Notes under the pieces: model-generated
What the model was told of the DNA's origin: nothing
What the model saw: the letters and a program-made list of their open reading frames with translations, nothing else
Database searches by the model: none
Source: Lachnospiraceae bacterium
GTDB taxonomy: Bacteria > Bacillota > Clostridia > Lachnospirales > Lachnospiraceae
Assembly (NCBI GenBank): GCA_015057405.1
Contig: SVEK01000023.1
Location: 1-47,672 of the forward strand
DNA length: 47,672 nt
Direction: 5' to 3'
Part shown: positions 26,747-33,998 of the stretch, in pieces
How the letters are laid out: the number at the start of each line of letters is the position of its first letter
Position numbering within the stretch: position 1 is the stretch's first letter
Position numbers and translations under genes: made by a program

Positions 26747-27256
26747 TTAATTCATTCGTATTTTTTTCATGAATTCCTCTGTTTCTTCTTCACTCATTTT
26801 GCTGATACGACTGTTATGAAACATAGGAGTATCAGTTACTTCCTCTGCGAACCAGTCCGGTACAACATAATCTGTCGCATCTTCTCTGCTTACAAATTCT
26901 ACCTCAGCCATTACAAATCCTTTTAGCTTTCCCTGAAATACATCAAGCTCTATTACATGACCGTTTCCGTCATCTATTTTATATCTTATTTTGCTAATAA
27001 CGGTTCCGTCCGCTTTCTGTATAAGATGCTCATATCCTTTTTTTCCGAGTTTGTGTTCATATTCCTCACGAATCATTAAACCTCCTGATTTGTAAGTAAG
27101 AATATACTCGTCATCCATTTTACGCACCCTGACTACCGGCTCCGTACACAGATAACCCTGCTCTATCTCGCACTTTGGATACTTCTCAAGATTCTCCGGA
27201 AGCTCCTTAACAAGAAATTTTCGTTCTATCTCGTAACTGATTGATTCTGATTCCAT
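26747..27256 (-). CDS. CYTH-domain phosphohydrolase-like protein
   Basis: 169 residues from the ATG that follows GGGTGGG. The hallmark EIERKFLV (9-16) supplies the paired Glu residues that bind metal in the CYTH/triphosphate-tunnel fold. Later charged strands (VVRVRKMDDEYILTYKSG, ISKIRYKID, IELDVFQGKLKGFVMAEVEF) line the tunnel that binds polyphosphate groups. Family members hydrolyse inorganic tripolyphosphate or nucleoside triphosphates, or make cAMP; a single-domain bacterial form is most often a triphosphatase. The physiological role is not evident from the neighbours. Confidence 0.88.
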   Translation of the reverse strand: MESESISYEIERKFLVKELPENLEKYPKCEIEQGYLCTEPVVRVRKMDDEYILTYKSGGLMIREEYEHKLGKKGYEHLIQKADGTVISKIRYKIDDGNGHVIELDVFQGKLKGFVMAEVEFVSREDATDYVVPDWFAEEVTDTPMFHNSRISKMSEEETEEFMKKIRMN

Positions 27257-27301
27257 TATTCCCACCCTTTTTCCTTGTTTTATTGATGCATTTATAGTAT
27301 C

Positions 27302-27330
27302 ATTATAATACAGCATGATTGTTTGGTAAA
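27302..27330 (-). promoter_or_regulatory. Promoter of the CYTH gene, overlapping a divergent -10
   Basis: Minus strand TTTACC (27325-27330), 17 bases, TATAAT (27302-27307). The same ATTATAAT core reads as TATAAT on the plus strand (27304-27309), with a poor -35 (TTGATG, 15-base spacing), and could drive the small acidic gene that follows. Confidence 0.5.
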
Positions 27331-27353
27331 TAGCAGAAAGGAACGGTGATTTG

Positions 27354-27500
27354 ATGAAATTTTATAGCGATGACGACCTTAAAGATATCCTTGCAGAACT
27401 ATCAACCGATGAATTTGATGACAGCGATACATATGTTGATGAAGAACTTATTGCTTCCCAACGAAGATATGAAGAGATTGTTAAAAAATACAAGAATTAA
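27354..27500 (+). CDS. Small acidic protein, 48 residues
   Basis: ATG preceded by AGGAACGGTGA. The product is very acidic in its middle (LSTDEFDDSDTYVDEE) and ends in a basic helix (RRYEEIVKKYKN). No family recognised. Codon use and the ribosome site make it look real. Its TAA stop overlaps the stop of the opposing zinc-ribbon gene by two bases, which suggests the two convergent genes have been together for some time. It could bind a basic partner, but nothing in the sequence tells which. Confidence 0.55.
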   Translation: MKFYSDDDLKDILAELSTDEFDDSDTYVDEELIASQRRYEEIVKKYKN

Positions 27501-27673
27501 TATTTAATATATTTTTTGCGTATACTGTCACGCTCAGACGAATCTAATTCTATGTAATTTGCGTATTCTATATCTGCCAATGTCATATGACGTTGGCATT
27601 TATAACATGTGTAATTATTATTGGTAACGAATCTGTAACTTCCGCACTTTGAACATATATAAACTTTAAGCAT
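27497..27673 (-). CDS. Small zinc-ribbon protein, 58 residues
   Basis: The open frame extends 59 codons further upstream, but through repeat DNA and without a ribosome site. The ATG at 27673 has GGAG 11 bases before it. Two CxxC pairs (C7/C10, C23/C26) form a rubredoxin-like zinc ribbon: YICSKCGS and YTCYKCQR. The C-terminal half is charged and helical. Small stand-alone zinc ribbons often bind nucleic acid or act as protein adaptors; no specific role can be assigned. The start codon lies inside a perfect hairpin arm, which may control translation. Confidence 0.65.
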   Translation of the reverse strand: MLKVYICSKCGSYRFVTNNNYTCYKCQRHMTLADIEYANYIELDSSERDSIRKKYIKY

Positions 27674-27718
27674 CCGAATATCAACTCCTTTTGAGTATAG
27701 TTTAATGTTCGGATGCTT
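27668..27718 (-). promoter_or_regulatory. Hairpin enclosing the zinc-ribbon start codon
   Basis: Perfect 11-base arms AAGCATCCGAA (27668-27678) and TTCGGATGCTT (27708-27718). In the minus-strand mRNA the downstream arm contains the ATG and the 29-base loop holds the GGAG ribosome site. Closed, the stem would hide the start codon. Confidence 0.45.
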
Positions 27719-27734
27719 ATTTTTCAATCTTATT

Positions 27735-27850
27735 TCACCGCAAGTTTCGACGACTTTTTCGCCGCAAGTTTCAACATATTCCATCGTAGGTTTCGACGAC
27801 TTTTTCGCTGCAGGTTTCAACGTTTTCCACCATAGGTTTCGGCAACTCAT
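27735..27850 (-). repeat. Imperfect 46-bp tandem repeat
   Basis: On the minus strand, units of the type GTTGAAACCTGCAGCGAAAA (21 bases) alternate with GTCGTCGAAACCTACGATGG (25 bases), about two and a half times. One frame reads as repeated VETCGEKV, but unit lengths break the frame, so the region now looks non-coding or like a decayed coding repeat. It lies between the Big2 gene and the zinc-ribbon gene. Confidence 0.6.
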
Positions 27851-27895
27851 TTCGCCGCAGATAACATGTTACATTTGGGGTCAAATTATAAAATA

Positions 27896-28762
27896 TTAAC
27901 CGACTACAGTTTGAGCAGAAGTATTGCTGCTGACCTTTTTATCAGCCTTATCGGTTTTTTCAGTTTTATCGGTCTTATCAGTTTTATCGGTCTTATCAGT
28001 TTTATCGGTCTTATCAGTTTTATCAGTCTTGTCGGTTTTATCTGACTTATCAGTTTTATCAGTCTTGTCAGTCGAAGTCAGGCTACTATCCTCTTCCAAA
28101 TCCTGTTCTGTCGCTTTTTTATCTTTCTTCACCGGCGCAGGTGTTGTCTGACTTTCACACTGATAGTTAGGGTTTATAACTGTAAGCTGATAAGAAGCCT
28201 CTTTGCCATTAGAAATGATAGCTCTGATTATCGTTTGACCCGGTGCTATCGCCGACACAGTTCCGTTACTGCTTACAGTCGCAATGCTGGCATCCTCAGA
28301 TATATACATTGCTTTTTCTTTTGATGTATTGGGTTTTATCCTTGCTTTAATCTTCTTGGTCTTACCTACTGCAAGTTTATAGCGTTTTTTATTGAATTTA
28401 ATACTCACAGCCTGGGGAGCCACCGTAACTTTACAATTAAGATTCATAATTACATTTTCTTCGCTGTCAGTTACGTTAACTTTCACATTCGCAGTCCCCA
28501 GCGATATTGCTTTTATCTTGCAAGTTGACTCCTTAACTTTTCCTAAAGATATAACAGCATCATTATCCGAATCGAAAGAAAGTGAATAACCTTCTTTCAT
28601 GTTGTACACTCTAAGTTTATACGAGGTATTTTTAATTAAACTCAGTTCTTTTACATTTAGTTTAGGACCCTTGAACGCAGCCTGACATTTTGTCTCTGCA
28701 AATACACATAAGATAAGCCCTAACATTGTAATCAATATGATTATTCTCTTCCTAACATTCAT
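27896..28762 (-). CDS. Secreted Big2 (Ig-like) domain protein with Thr-Asp-Lys repeat tail
   Basis: 288 residues. There is a signal peptide (1 to about 29, ending CQA). Two Ig-like bacterial Big2-type segments follow; the second is clear (KKRYKLAVGKTKKIKARIKP, then ISEDASIATVSSNGTVSAIAPG). After about residue 205 comes a low-complexity tail dominated by repeated TDK triplets, then a short end. No sortase motif or lipobox is seen. Big2 domains are found in adhesins and cell-wall proteins. The highly charged repetitive tail may act as a spacer or wall-binding stretch. AGGTGA precedes the ATG. Confidence 0.8.
   Translation of the reverse strand: MNVRKRIIILITMLGLILCVFAETKCQAAFKGPKLNVKELSLIKNTSYKLRVYNMKEGYSLSFDSDNDAVISLGKVKESTCKIKAISLGTANVKVNVTDSEENVIMNLNCKVTVAPQAVSIKFNKKRYKLAVGKTKKIKARIKPNTSKEKAMYISEDASIATVSSNGTVSAIAPGQTIIRAIISNGKEASYQLTVINPNYQCESQTTPAPVKKDKKATEQDLEEDSSLTSTDKTDKTDKSDKTDKTDKTDKTDKTDKTDKTDKTDKTEKTDKADKKVSSNTSAQTVVG
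27945..28075 (-). repeat. 9/18-bp tandem repeats encoding the TDK tail
   Basis: Each TDK tripeptide is a 9-base unit. The plus strand shows repeated TTATCAGTTTTATCGGTC-type 18-base double units with small changes. Length variation by slippage would keep the frame. Confidence 0.8.
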
Positions 28763-28879
28763 ATGTCACCTATCACCTTTCCCGTTTATGGGCATCCATG
28801 CCAAATGAACCTCAAACAATGGTCCTTTTCTCCACCTTGACTTAAGAATATATATCTATTTTGTCATATTCGTGTCAAT

Positions 28880-28909
28880 TTGCCATGTTTTTGCTACACA
28901 TGTTATTAT
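28880..28909 (+). promoter_or_regulatory. Promoter of the two-component operon
   Basis: TTGCCA (28880-28885), 18 bases, then an extended -10 TGTTATTAT (TATTAT at 28904-28909). It is followed by a ~40-base leader and GGGAGG before the response-regulator ATG. Confidence 0.5.
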
Positions 28910-28953
28910 ATACTATATACGGTATCCTAAAGCAAAAAAAGGGAGGTGTTGGC

Positions 28954-29640
28954 ATGTCATATATTCTAATTGCAGATGACAATCAGGATATTACCGATAT
29001 TCTGTCAACTTACGTTACGAAAGAAGGTTTTGAACCTATTGTCGCTACAGACGGCGCAATGGCTCTTTCATTATTTGAAAAATACTCACCGGACGTTATT
29101 CTTTTAGATGTTATGATGCCCCGAAAAGACGGTTATCAGGTTTGCCGTGAAATAAGAGCCGTATCAGATGTCCCGATTATCCTTATAACAGCACGAGGAG
29201 AAGATTTTGAGAGAATCATGGGTCTTGATATCGGTGCAGATGATTATATTGTAAAACCGTTCAGCCCAAGCGAAGTAATGGCAAGAGTACGTGCCGTACT
29301 CAGAAGGATTCAAAAAAATAACTCCGATAGTTCCGATAACATTTTGTCTATCAACTCATTAATTGTAAATATAGATGAATACACACTTTCTATATCCGGC
29401 AACAAAGTGCCACTCACTAAAAAAGAGATAGAAACCATGTGGATTCTTGCAGGTAATCCAAACAAGGTATTTACAAGGGACAACCTGTTAGACAGTTTAT
29501 GGGGAATAGATTATTATGGAGACCCAAGAACGGTTGATTCACATATTAAAAGACTTCGTGCCAAACTGGATCAATTTGAACATCCTGACTGGCGTATTAA
29601 AACCATATGGGGACTTGGCTACAAATTTGAACTCGACTAA
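28954..29640 (+). CDS. OmpR/PhoB-family response regulator
   Basis: 228 residues from the ATG with GGGAGG 8 bases upstream; the longer frame runs back into the promoter. The receiver domain has DD at 8-9, phosphoacceptor D52 in VILLDVMMPRKDG, and the conserved Lys in DYIVKPF. The C-terminal winged helix has the typical TKKEIETMWILAGNP and DSHIKRLRAKL. It activates or represses target promoters after phosphorylation by the kinase encoded 18 bases downstream. Targets are unknown. Confidence 0.95.
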   Translation: MSYILIADDNQDITDILSTYVTKEGFEPIVATDGAMALSLFEKYSPDVILLDVMMPRKDGYQVCREIRAVSDVPIILITARGEDFERIMGLDIGADDYIVKPFSPSEVMARVRAVLRRIQKNNSDSSDNILSINSLIVNIDEYTLSISGNKVPLTKKEIETMWILAGNPNKVFTRDNLLDSLWGIDYYGDPRTVDSHIKRLRAKLDQFEHPDWRIKTIWGLGYKFELD

Positions 29641-29658
29641 ATTATAGGAGATAACAAA

Positions 29659-31125
29659 ATGCGCTTCTATAACAAACTGTATTTCAGATTCTTCACATTA
29701 TTCGGTATTGCATCTTCGGTGCTTGTTATAGCTATCGGTGTTATTTTCATGCTCATGTATAAAAGAAATGTAATTAACGAATATGTATCTGTATTACAAT
29801 CAGATGCCACTAAAATTGCGTACTCTATTGAAGACTTTGTAGTCGAAGATAATGCCTCTGACTACTATGACTATATGAGTTCAATTGAGTCAGTTCTTGA
29901 AAGTCAGCTTGTTGATGTATGGGTAGTACGCAATTATCATCGTGAACATCGCATAAAAAACCGTTACGTCAATGTTTCCCTAAAATACCGCGATATGTCT
30001 CCGGGCATGAAAGAAGTCCTGAAAAAAGCAATTAACAATGACAGAACTGTCTCTAACAGAGGATTTGATAGCATATATGATAAGGATATTATCCGGTGCG
30101 CTTCTCCCATACACGACGGTGGTGGGAATGTTATCGGTGCTGTTTTATTAAACGGAGATTATGACAGTAAGGTCGAATCTATTGAGAATGGAAAGAGAAT
30201 CATATTATTTTGTATGATAATTGCCTGGCTTGTGTCTCTTGTTCTTGCGCTATTTTTTGCAAAGCAACTATCAAGTCCGATAAGTATAATAAGAAAAACA
30301 GCAATGAAGCTTACAGACAGACAGTACTCTGTTAAAACAGGTTTAAAGAATTCCGGTGAACTTGGAGAGCTTGCTAAAGCTATTGATATTCTCTCTGATA
30401 AACTCGCGGAAAATGAACGTATCCGTGACGAAATCGAACAGGGACGTCTTGATTTTTTTGCAAATGTTTCACATGAACTTCGCACACCTATAACAGTAAT
30501 ACGCGGGTATACTGAGTCCCTTGCCGATGGTTATATCACTGAACCGGATAAAGTTAGTCATACCTACGACAGAATGTTAACAGAATGTCGTGGCATCGAG
30601 CGACTTGTGGGAGATCTTTTAACTCTTTCCAAAATGCAAAATCCTGATTTTATGATAGATATGGAACCGATAAGTGTAGTACAGATAATCGACGACATAA
30701 CCCGTAACGCAAAAATATTGTGTGACAGCAGAAATATTACAATCAATACAACAACCAATGATTCATATTGTTTTATGATGGGAGACTATGACCGAATAAG
30801 ACAAATGTTCCTCGTTATCGTTGACAATGCAATTAAATTTTCTTACGATAATTCAAACATTGATATAGTCATGAAAAAAGCAGAGAATCTTACTATATCT
30901 ATTACTGATTACGGAATTGGTATACCCAAAGAAGCTCTTCCGAATATATTTGAAAAATTCTATCACTCAAAACTCAGAATGAATGAAAAAGGATCCGGTC
31001 TCGGACTCCCTATTGCTAAAAATATAGCCGCAAAACACGGCGGAACAATCAGTGTCACAAGTATACCGGATACCCATACAACATTTACTTTTGAATTTGA
31101 TTCAATTGAAATGCCCGATGATTAA
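29659..31125 (+). CDS. Sensor histidine kinase
   Basis: 488 residues. There is an N-terminal membrane helix (about 11-32), a ~140-residue extracellular sensor region (PAS-like/dCache-like, not further recognised) and a second helix (about 176-196). A HAMP linker (SPISIIRKTAMKLTDRQYSV) leads into the dimerisation domain with the phosphoacceptor His in FFANVSHELRTPITVIRGY. The ATPase domain has N box VDNAIKF, DYGIGIP and GSGLGLPIAK. The whole kinase is intact. It is the partner of the upstream response regulator: same operon, AGGAG 8 bases before ATG. The signal is unknown. Confidence 0.95.
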   Translation: MRFYNKLYFRFFTLFGIASSVLVIAIGVIFMLMYKRNVINEYVSVLQSDATKIAYSIEDFVVEDNASDYYDYMSSIESVLESQLVDVWVVRNYHREHRIKNRYVNVSLKYRDMSPGMKEVLKKAINNDRTVSNRGFDSIYDKDIIRCASPIHDGGGNVIGAVLLNGDYDSKVESIENGKRIILFCMIIAWLVSLVLALFFAKQLSSPISIIRKTAMKLTDRQYSVKTGLKNSGELGELAKAIDILSDKLAENERIRDEIEQGRLDFFANVSHELRTPITVIRGYTESLADGYITEPDKVSHTYDRMLTECRGIERLVGDLLTLSKMQNPDFMIDMEPISVVQIIDDITRNAKILCDSRNITINTTTNDSYCFMMGDYDRIRQMFLVIVDNAIKFSYDNSNIDIVMKKAENLTISITDYGIGIPKEALPNIFEKFYHSKLRMNEKGSGLGLPIAKNIAAKHGGTISVTSIPDTHTTFTFEFDSIEMPDD

Positions 31126-31137
31126 AGTTAACTAATG

Positions 31138-31488
31138 TCATTCATCAAGGCAGCTTATTATTTTATTATAAGACTCTCTCATACTAACAATATTCTCTTT
31201 CACACCGTCAAGTTTTCCGGCTCTTGTTGTCTCACATATATCCGTAACCAGCGCATCAAGTTCAACAAGTCCGGCATTCGCTAAAGTCCCCTTAAGACCA
31301 TGTGATATGTCAAATATCTGTTCATGATCAACAGAATTTTCAAGTTCAAATAACTTAATTATGGATGTATCTCTAATAACCTTATTAAAAATTTTATCAA
31401 ACATTTTGGCATTACCGAGATTAATCTGTATACCCTTAGCTACATCAACTCCAACATCTTCCAGCTTAGCACGTAAAGTATCTTCCAT
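31138..31488 (-). CDS. Histidine phosphotransfer (HPt) protein
   Basis: 116 residues from the ATG that follows GGGTGGGGA. The HPt motif ISHGLKGTLANAGL places the phosphoacceptor at H63. The protein is an all-helical four-helix bundle that shuttles phosphate between receiver domains. It is convergent with the two-component pair, 12 bases past the kinase stop. That kinase is not a hybrid, so the natural donors would be hybrid kinases such as the partial one at the right edge of this window. Confidence 0.88.
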   Translation of the reverse strand: MEDTLRAKLEDVGVDVAKGIQINLGNAKMFDKIFNKVIRDTSIIKLFELENSVDHEQIFDISHGLKGTLANAGLVELDALVTDICETTRAGKLDGVKENIVSMRESYNKIISCLDE

Positions 31489-31692
31489 AATAAAATCCCC
31501 ACCCTCTTTTGTATTATGCACGATATAATTATAATAATATTTTACAGGGTAAAATTCAAGACTCCCTTGACCGAATAATAGCCCCAAAATATAAAACTTT
31601 CATGTTAAAATTATTAACAACAAACTTTTTCTCTCTACACCCTTATTTTTCCCAAAAAATCCCTTTTATCAAGTCTTCCAGGAATTATGTTT

Positions 31693-31947
31693 TTATTGGA
31701 TATTTTTCTCTGTGCTATGTTTTATCACCTTACATTTACTAATATTATCATCTCCTCTTGCCACTGCTTTTGCCAGCTCCTTACACCCGGCATATCCGCA
31801 GGCTCCACAATTGAATCCGGGAAGTTTCGACATAATATCCACCACATTTTCATCCTCAGAATCTTTACTTCCAAGTATTCTGTCTGCTGCTCCGAGAAGT
31901 AACCCCAGTATCAGCCCTGTTATTCCAAGTATTAATGCACATTTCAT
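31693..31947 (-). CDS. rnfB: RnfB, short form lacking ferredoxin domains
   Basis: 84 residues. There is a membrane anchor (about 4-20), then the first iron-sulfur motif LPGFNCGACGYAGC with C47, C50, C55 and C72. In known Rnf complexes RnfB is roughly two to four times longer and carries extra 4Fe-4S ferredoxin modules that receive electrons from ferredoxin. Here the frame stops right after the first cluster motif. The following ~100 minus-strand bases contain no Cys-rich remnant. It is the last gene of the operon, 6 bases after rnfA with GGAGG before the ATG. It may be a natural minimal form or a truncation. Confidence 0.85.
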   Translation of the reverse strand: MKCALILGITGLILGLLLGAADRILGSKDSEDENVVDIMSKLPGFNCGACGYAGCKELAKAVARGDDNISKCKVIKHSTEKNIQ

Positions 31948-31953
31948 CTTATA

Positions 31954-32529
31954 TTAACCTCCGATTCCTGCAAATCCTGAAAATGCTATCGCCATAAGAC
32001 CTGCCGTTATAAGAACTATAGGGGTTCCGCGAAATGGAACCGGCACTTCATTTTCATTAATTCTTCCTCGTATTCCCGACATAATAAAAATTGACAATGC
32101 AAACCCGCCTGACACACCTATTCCGTATACAATACTTTGCACAAAATCATGGTTCTCCATGGTGCATCGTATTACGGTCCCCAGCACGGCACAGTTGGTT
32201 GTAATCAGTGCCAGATAAACTCCAAGCATATCATATAAAGTTTTGTTATAACGCTTAATAATCATTTCAAGAAGCTGCACTACCGCCGCAATTATAAGAA
32301 TAAACATAATGGTTTGCATATATTCCAAATTGTGAATACTAAGAAACTTCCGTATCGGATATGTAATTACTATAGTCAGTACTATTGCAGTAGCTACAGA
32401 AAGACTGATTCCCTGTGCAGATTTTGTATTGCCGGAAACCCCCAGGAAGGGACATATGCCCATAAATCTGCTTAATATTACATTATCAATAAGCATTGCA
32501 CCCAGTAAAATTATTATTAGCTCTTTCAA
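31954..32529 (-). CDS. rnfA: RnfA, membrane subunit of the Rnf complex
   Basis: 191 residues, normal length, six membrane helices with the conserved SRFMGICPFLG and TTNCAVLGT segments. The two half-membrane Cys residues together with those of RnfE hold an iron-sulfur cluster that carries electrons across the membrane. The start is TTG, with GGGGAG 7 bases upstream. Part of rnfCDGEAB. Confidence 0.95.
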   Translation of the reverse strand: MKELIIILLGAMLIDNVILSRFMGICPFLGVSGNTKSAQGISLSVATAIVLTIVITYPIRKFLSIHNLEYMQTIMFILIIAAVVQLLEMIIKRYNKTLYDMLGVYLALITTNCAVLGTVIRCTMENHDFVQSIVYGIGVSGGFALSIFIMSGIRGRINENEVPVPFRGTPIVLITAGLMAIAFSGFAGIGG

Positions 32530-32587
32530 AATAATACTCCCCGTCTTTTTTTATAATTGCATTTACATTTTGACAGTTTTGGGAATC

Positions 32588-33298
32588 TCAACGGTTACTC
32601 TCACGACAATTGCCCGGACAAACCATACAATTTCCCATACATTTTTCATCCGTATTACCGGCAACATCGGATTGACACGATTTTACATTTTTTCTGTCTG
32701 AACGAATCATACTGTTTCTGACTGCACAAATAAATGCAAGCACAAAAAAAGCTCCCGGCGCCAGTACCATAATCGATACCGGTGTGAAGCTTCCACCCAA
32801 TATATTATTGTTAATATCATAATCAAATAATGTGCCTTTTCCTAAAAATTCTCTTACCGCTCCAATCACGGTAAGACCCAATGTAAAGCCTGTACCCATT
32901 CCGAGACCGTCGCATACCGAAAGCACTACGTCGTGCTTCGAGGCAAATCCCTCTGCTCTGCCAAGTATAATGCAGTTAACCACTATCAGAGGAACATATA
33001 CTCCAAGTGCATCATATATATGTTTGAAATACGCCTGCATAATAAATCCTGCCACAGTAACAAGCGTTGCAACTATAACAATATATGCAGGTATCCTTAC
33101 GTTGCCGGGAATAATATTTCTCAACATCGACACAAGCATGTTGGACAAAATAAGTACTGCTGCCGTAGATATCCCCATTCCAAGACCGTTACGTGCTTCT
33201 GTTGTTACGGCTAATGTGGGACACATTCCAAGCATAAGAACAAATGTAGGATTCTCCGTAACAATTCCTCCGTATATCTGTTTAAGACAACGGTTCAA
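32588..33298 (-). CDS. rnfE: RnfE, membrane subunit of the Rnf complex
   Basis: 236 residues starting at the second of two close TTG codons; GGAGG lies 6 bases before it but only 1 base before the first. Homologous to RnfA, with six helices, the LGMCPTLAVT and VVNCIILGRAEGFASK segments and the paired Cys positions for the shared cluster. An extra C-terminal tail is rich in Cys and Asn (CMGNCMVCPGNC), not usual for RnfE, and could bind a metal. Confidence 0.93.
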   Translation of the reverse strand: MNRCLKQIYGGIVTENPTFVLMLGMCPTLAVTTEARNGLGMGISTAAVLILSNMLVSMLRNIIPGNVRIPAYIVIVATLVTVAGFIMQAYFKHIYDALGVYVPLIVVNCIILGRAEGFASKHDVVLSVCDGLGMGTGFTLGLTVIGAVREFLGKGTLFDYDINNNILGGSFTPVSIMVLAPGAFFVLAFICAVRNSMIRSDRKNVKSCQSDVAGNTDEKCMGNCMVCPGNCRESNR

Positions 33299-33324
33299 AT
33301 ACAAACCTCCTTTATCCGGAACAT

Positions 33325-33936
33325 TTATTTTAAACTGCTATATACACTAAAACACTGATTCACTGCTCTTGTAACAGCTGATGTTGTAACTGTAGCACCT
33401 GATATAGCGTCAATACCTGCGTCACTTTCGCCGGGCTTTTTGTTAATAACAATTGCTTCTGATTTCCCAATAAACTGATTTTTGAATTCTTCGTCAGTAC
33501 AATTGGCTCCGAGACCGGCAGTTTCATTCATTGAAACAATATCAATTCCTGTGATTACACCCTCAGTATTAATTCCCACCGACACTGTAATATCACCATT
33601 ATAACCTTTTGAAGTGGCGATAAATGAATAACCGGCTTCACTACCGTCTGCATTAAGCATTTTTGTCCCGTCTGAAACATGGGTATTGTATTCATCCTTC
33701 GCTTCACCGAACTTAGCAATCATTTCTTTTGCAAGTTCTTCTCCCGGCTTAACATCATACCCTTTAAAACTTCTTAAATATGATTCCTTCTTGGCCTCCA
33801 AAGCGCCATTATCAATTGACGGCTTTGTCATTTTAAATGTAGCACCAAGTATCAGTCCGATTACAGCTGTTATCCCGCATAAAATAAGTGCATCTCTTAT
33901 CAGACTGTCCCCTTTTCTCTTAATCTTTCTTGTCAT
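33325..33936 (-). CDS. rnfG: RnfG, covalent-FMN subunit
   Basis: 203 residues. One N-terminal membrane helix anchors an extracellular FMN-binding domain. The attachment motif SGATVTTSAV near the C-terminus carries FMN on Thr in the family (SGAT). It passes electrons between RnfD and the membrane cluster. GGAGG precedes the ATG. Confidence 0.95.
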   Translation of the reverse strand: MTRKIKRKGDSLIRDALILCGITAVIGLILGATFKMTKPSIDNGALEAKKESYLRSFKGYDVKPGEELAKEMIAKFGEAKDEYNTHVSDGTKMLNADGSEAGYSFIATSKGYNGDITVSVGINTEGVITGIDIVSMNETAGLGANCTDEEFKNQFIGKSEAIVINKKPGESDAGIDAISGATVTTSAVTRAVNQCFSVYSSLK

Positions 33937-33998
33937 TGTCAGTCCTCCATAATCCTTTTATGTACTCTCAAAATCTTTTAAATATATTTTTTTGTTAT

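Noticed and set aside
27497-27850. 117-residue version of the zinc-ribbon protein
   Set aside because: The extra N-terminal part is out-of-register repeat DNA and there is no ribosome site at its ATG; a good one precedes the 58-residue form.
27735-28075. Repeat-rich stretch that could be taken for a CRISPR array
   Set aside because: Units are 9-46 bp, contiguous and without unique spacers; part encodes the TDK peptide tail.
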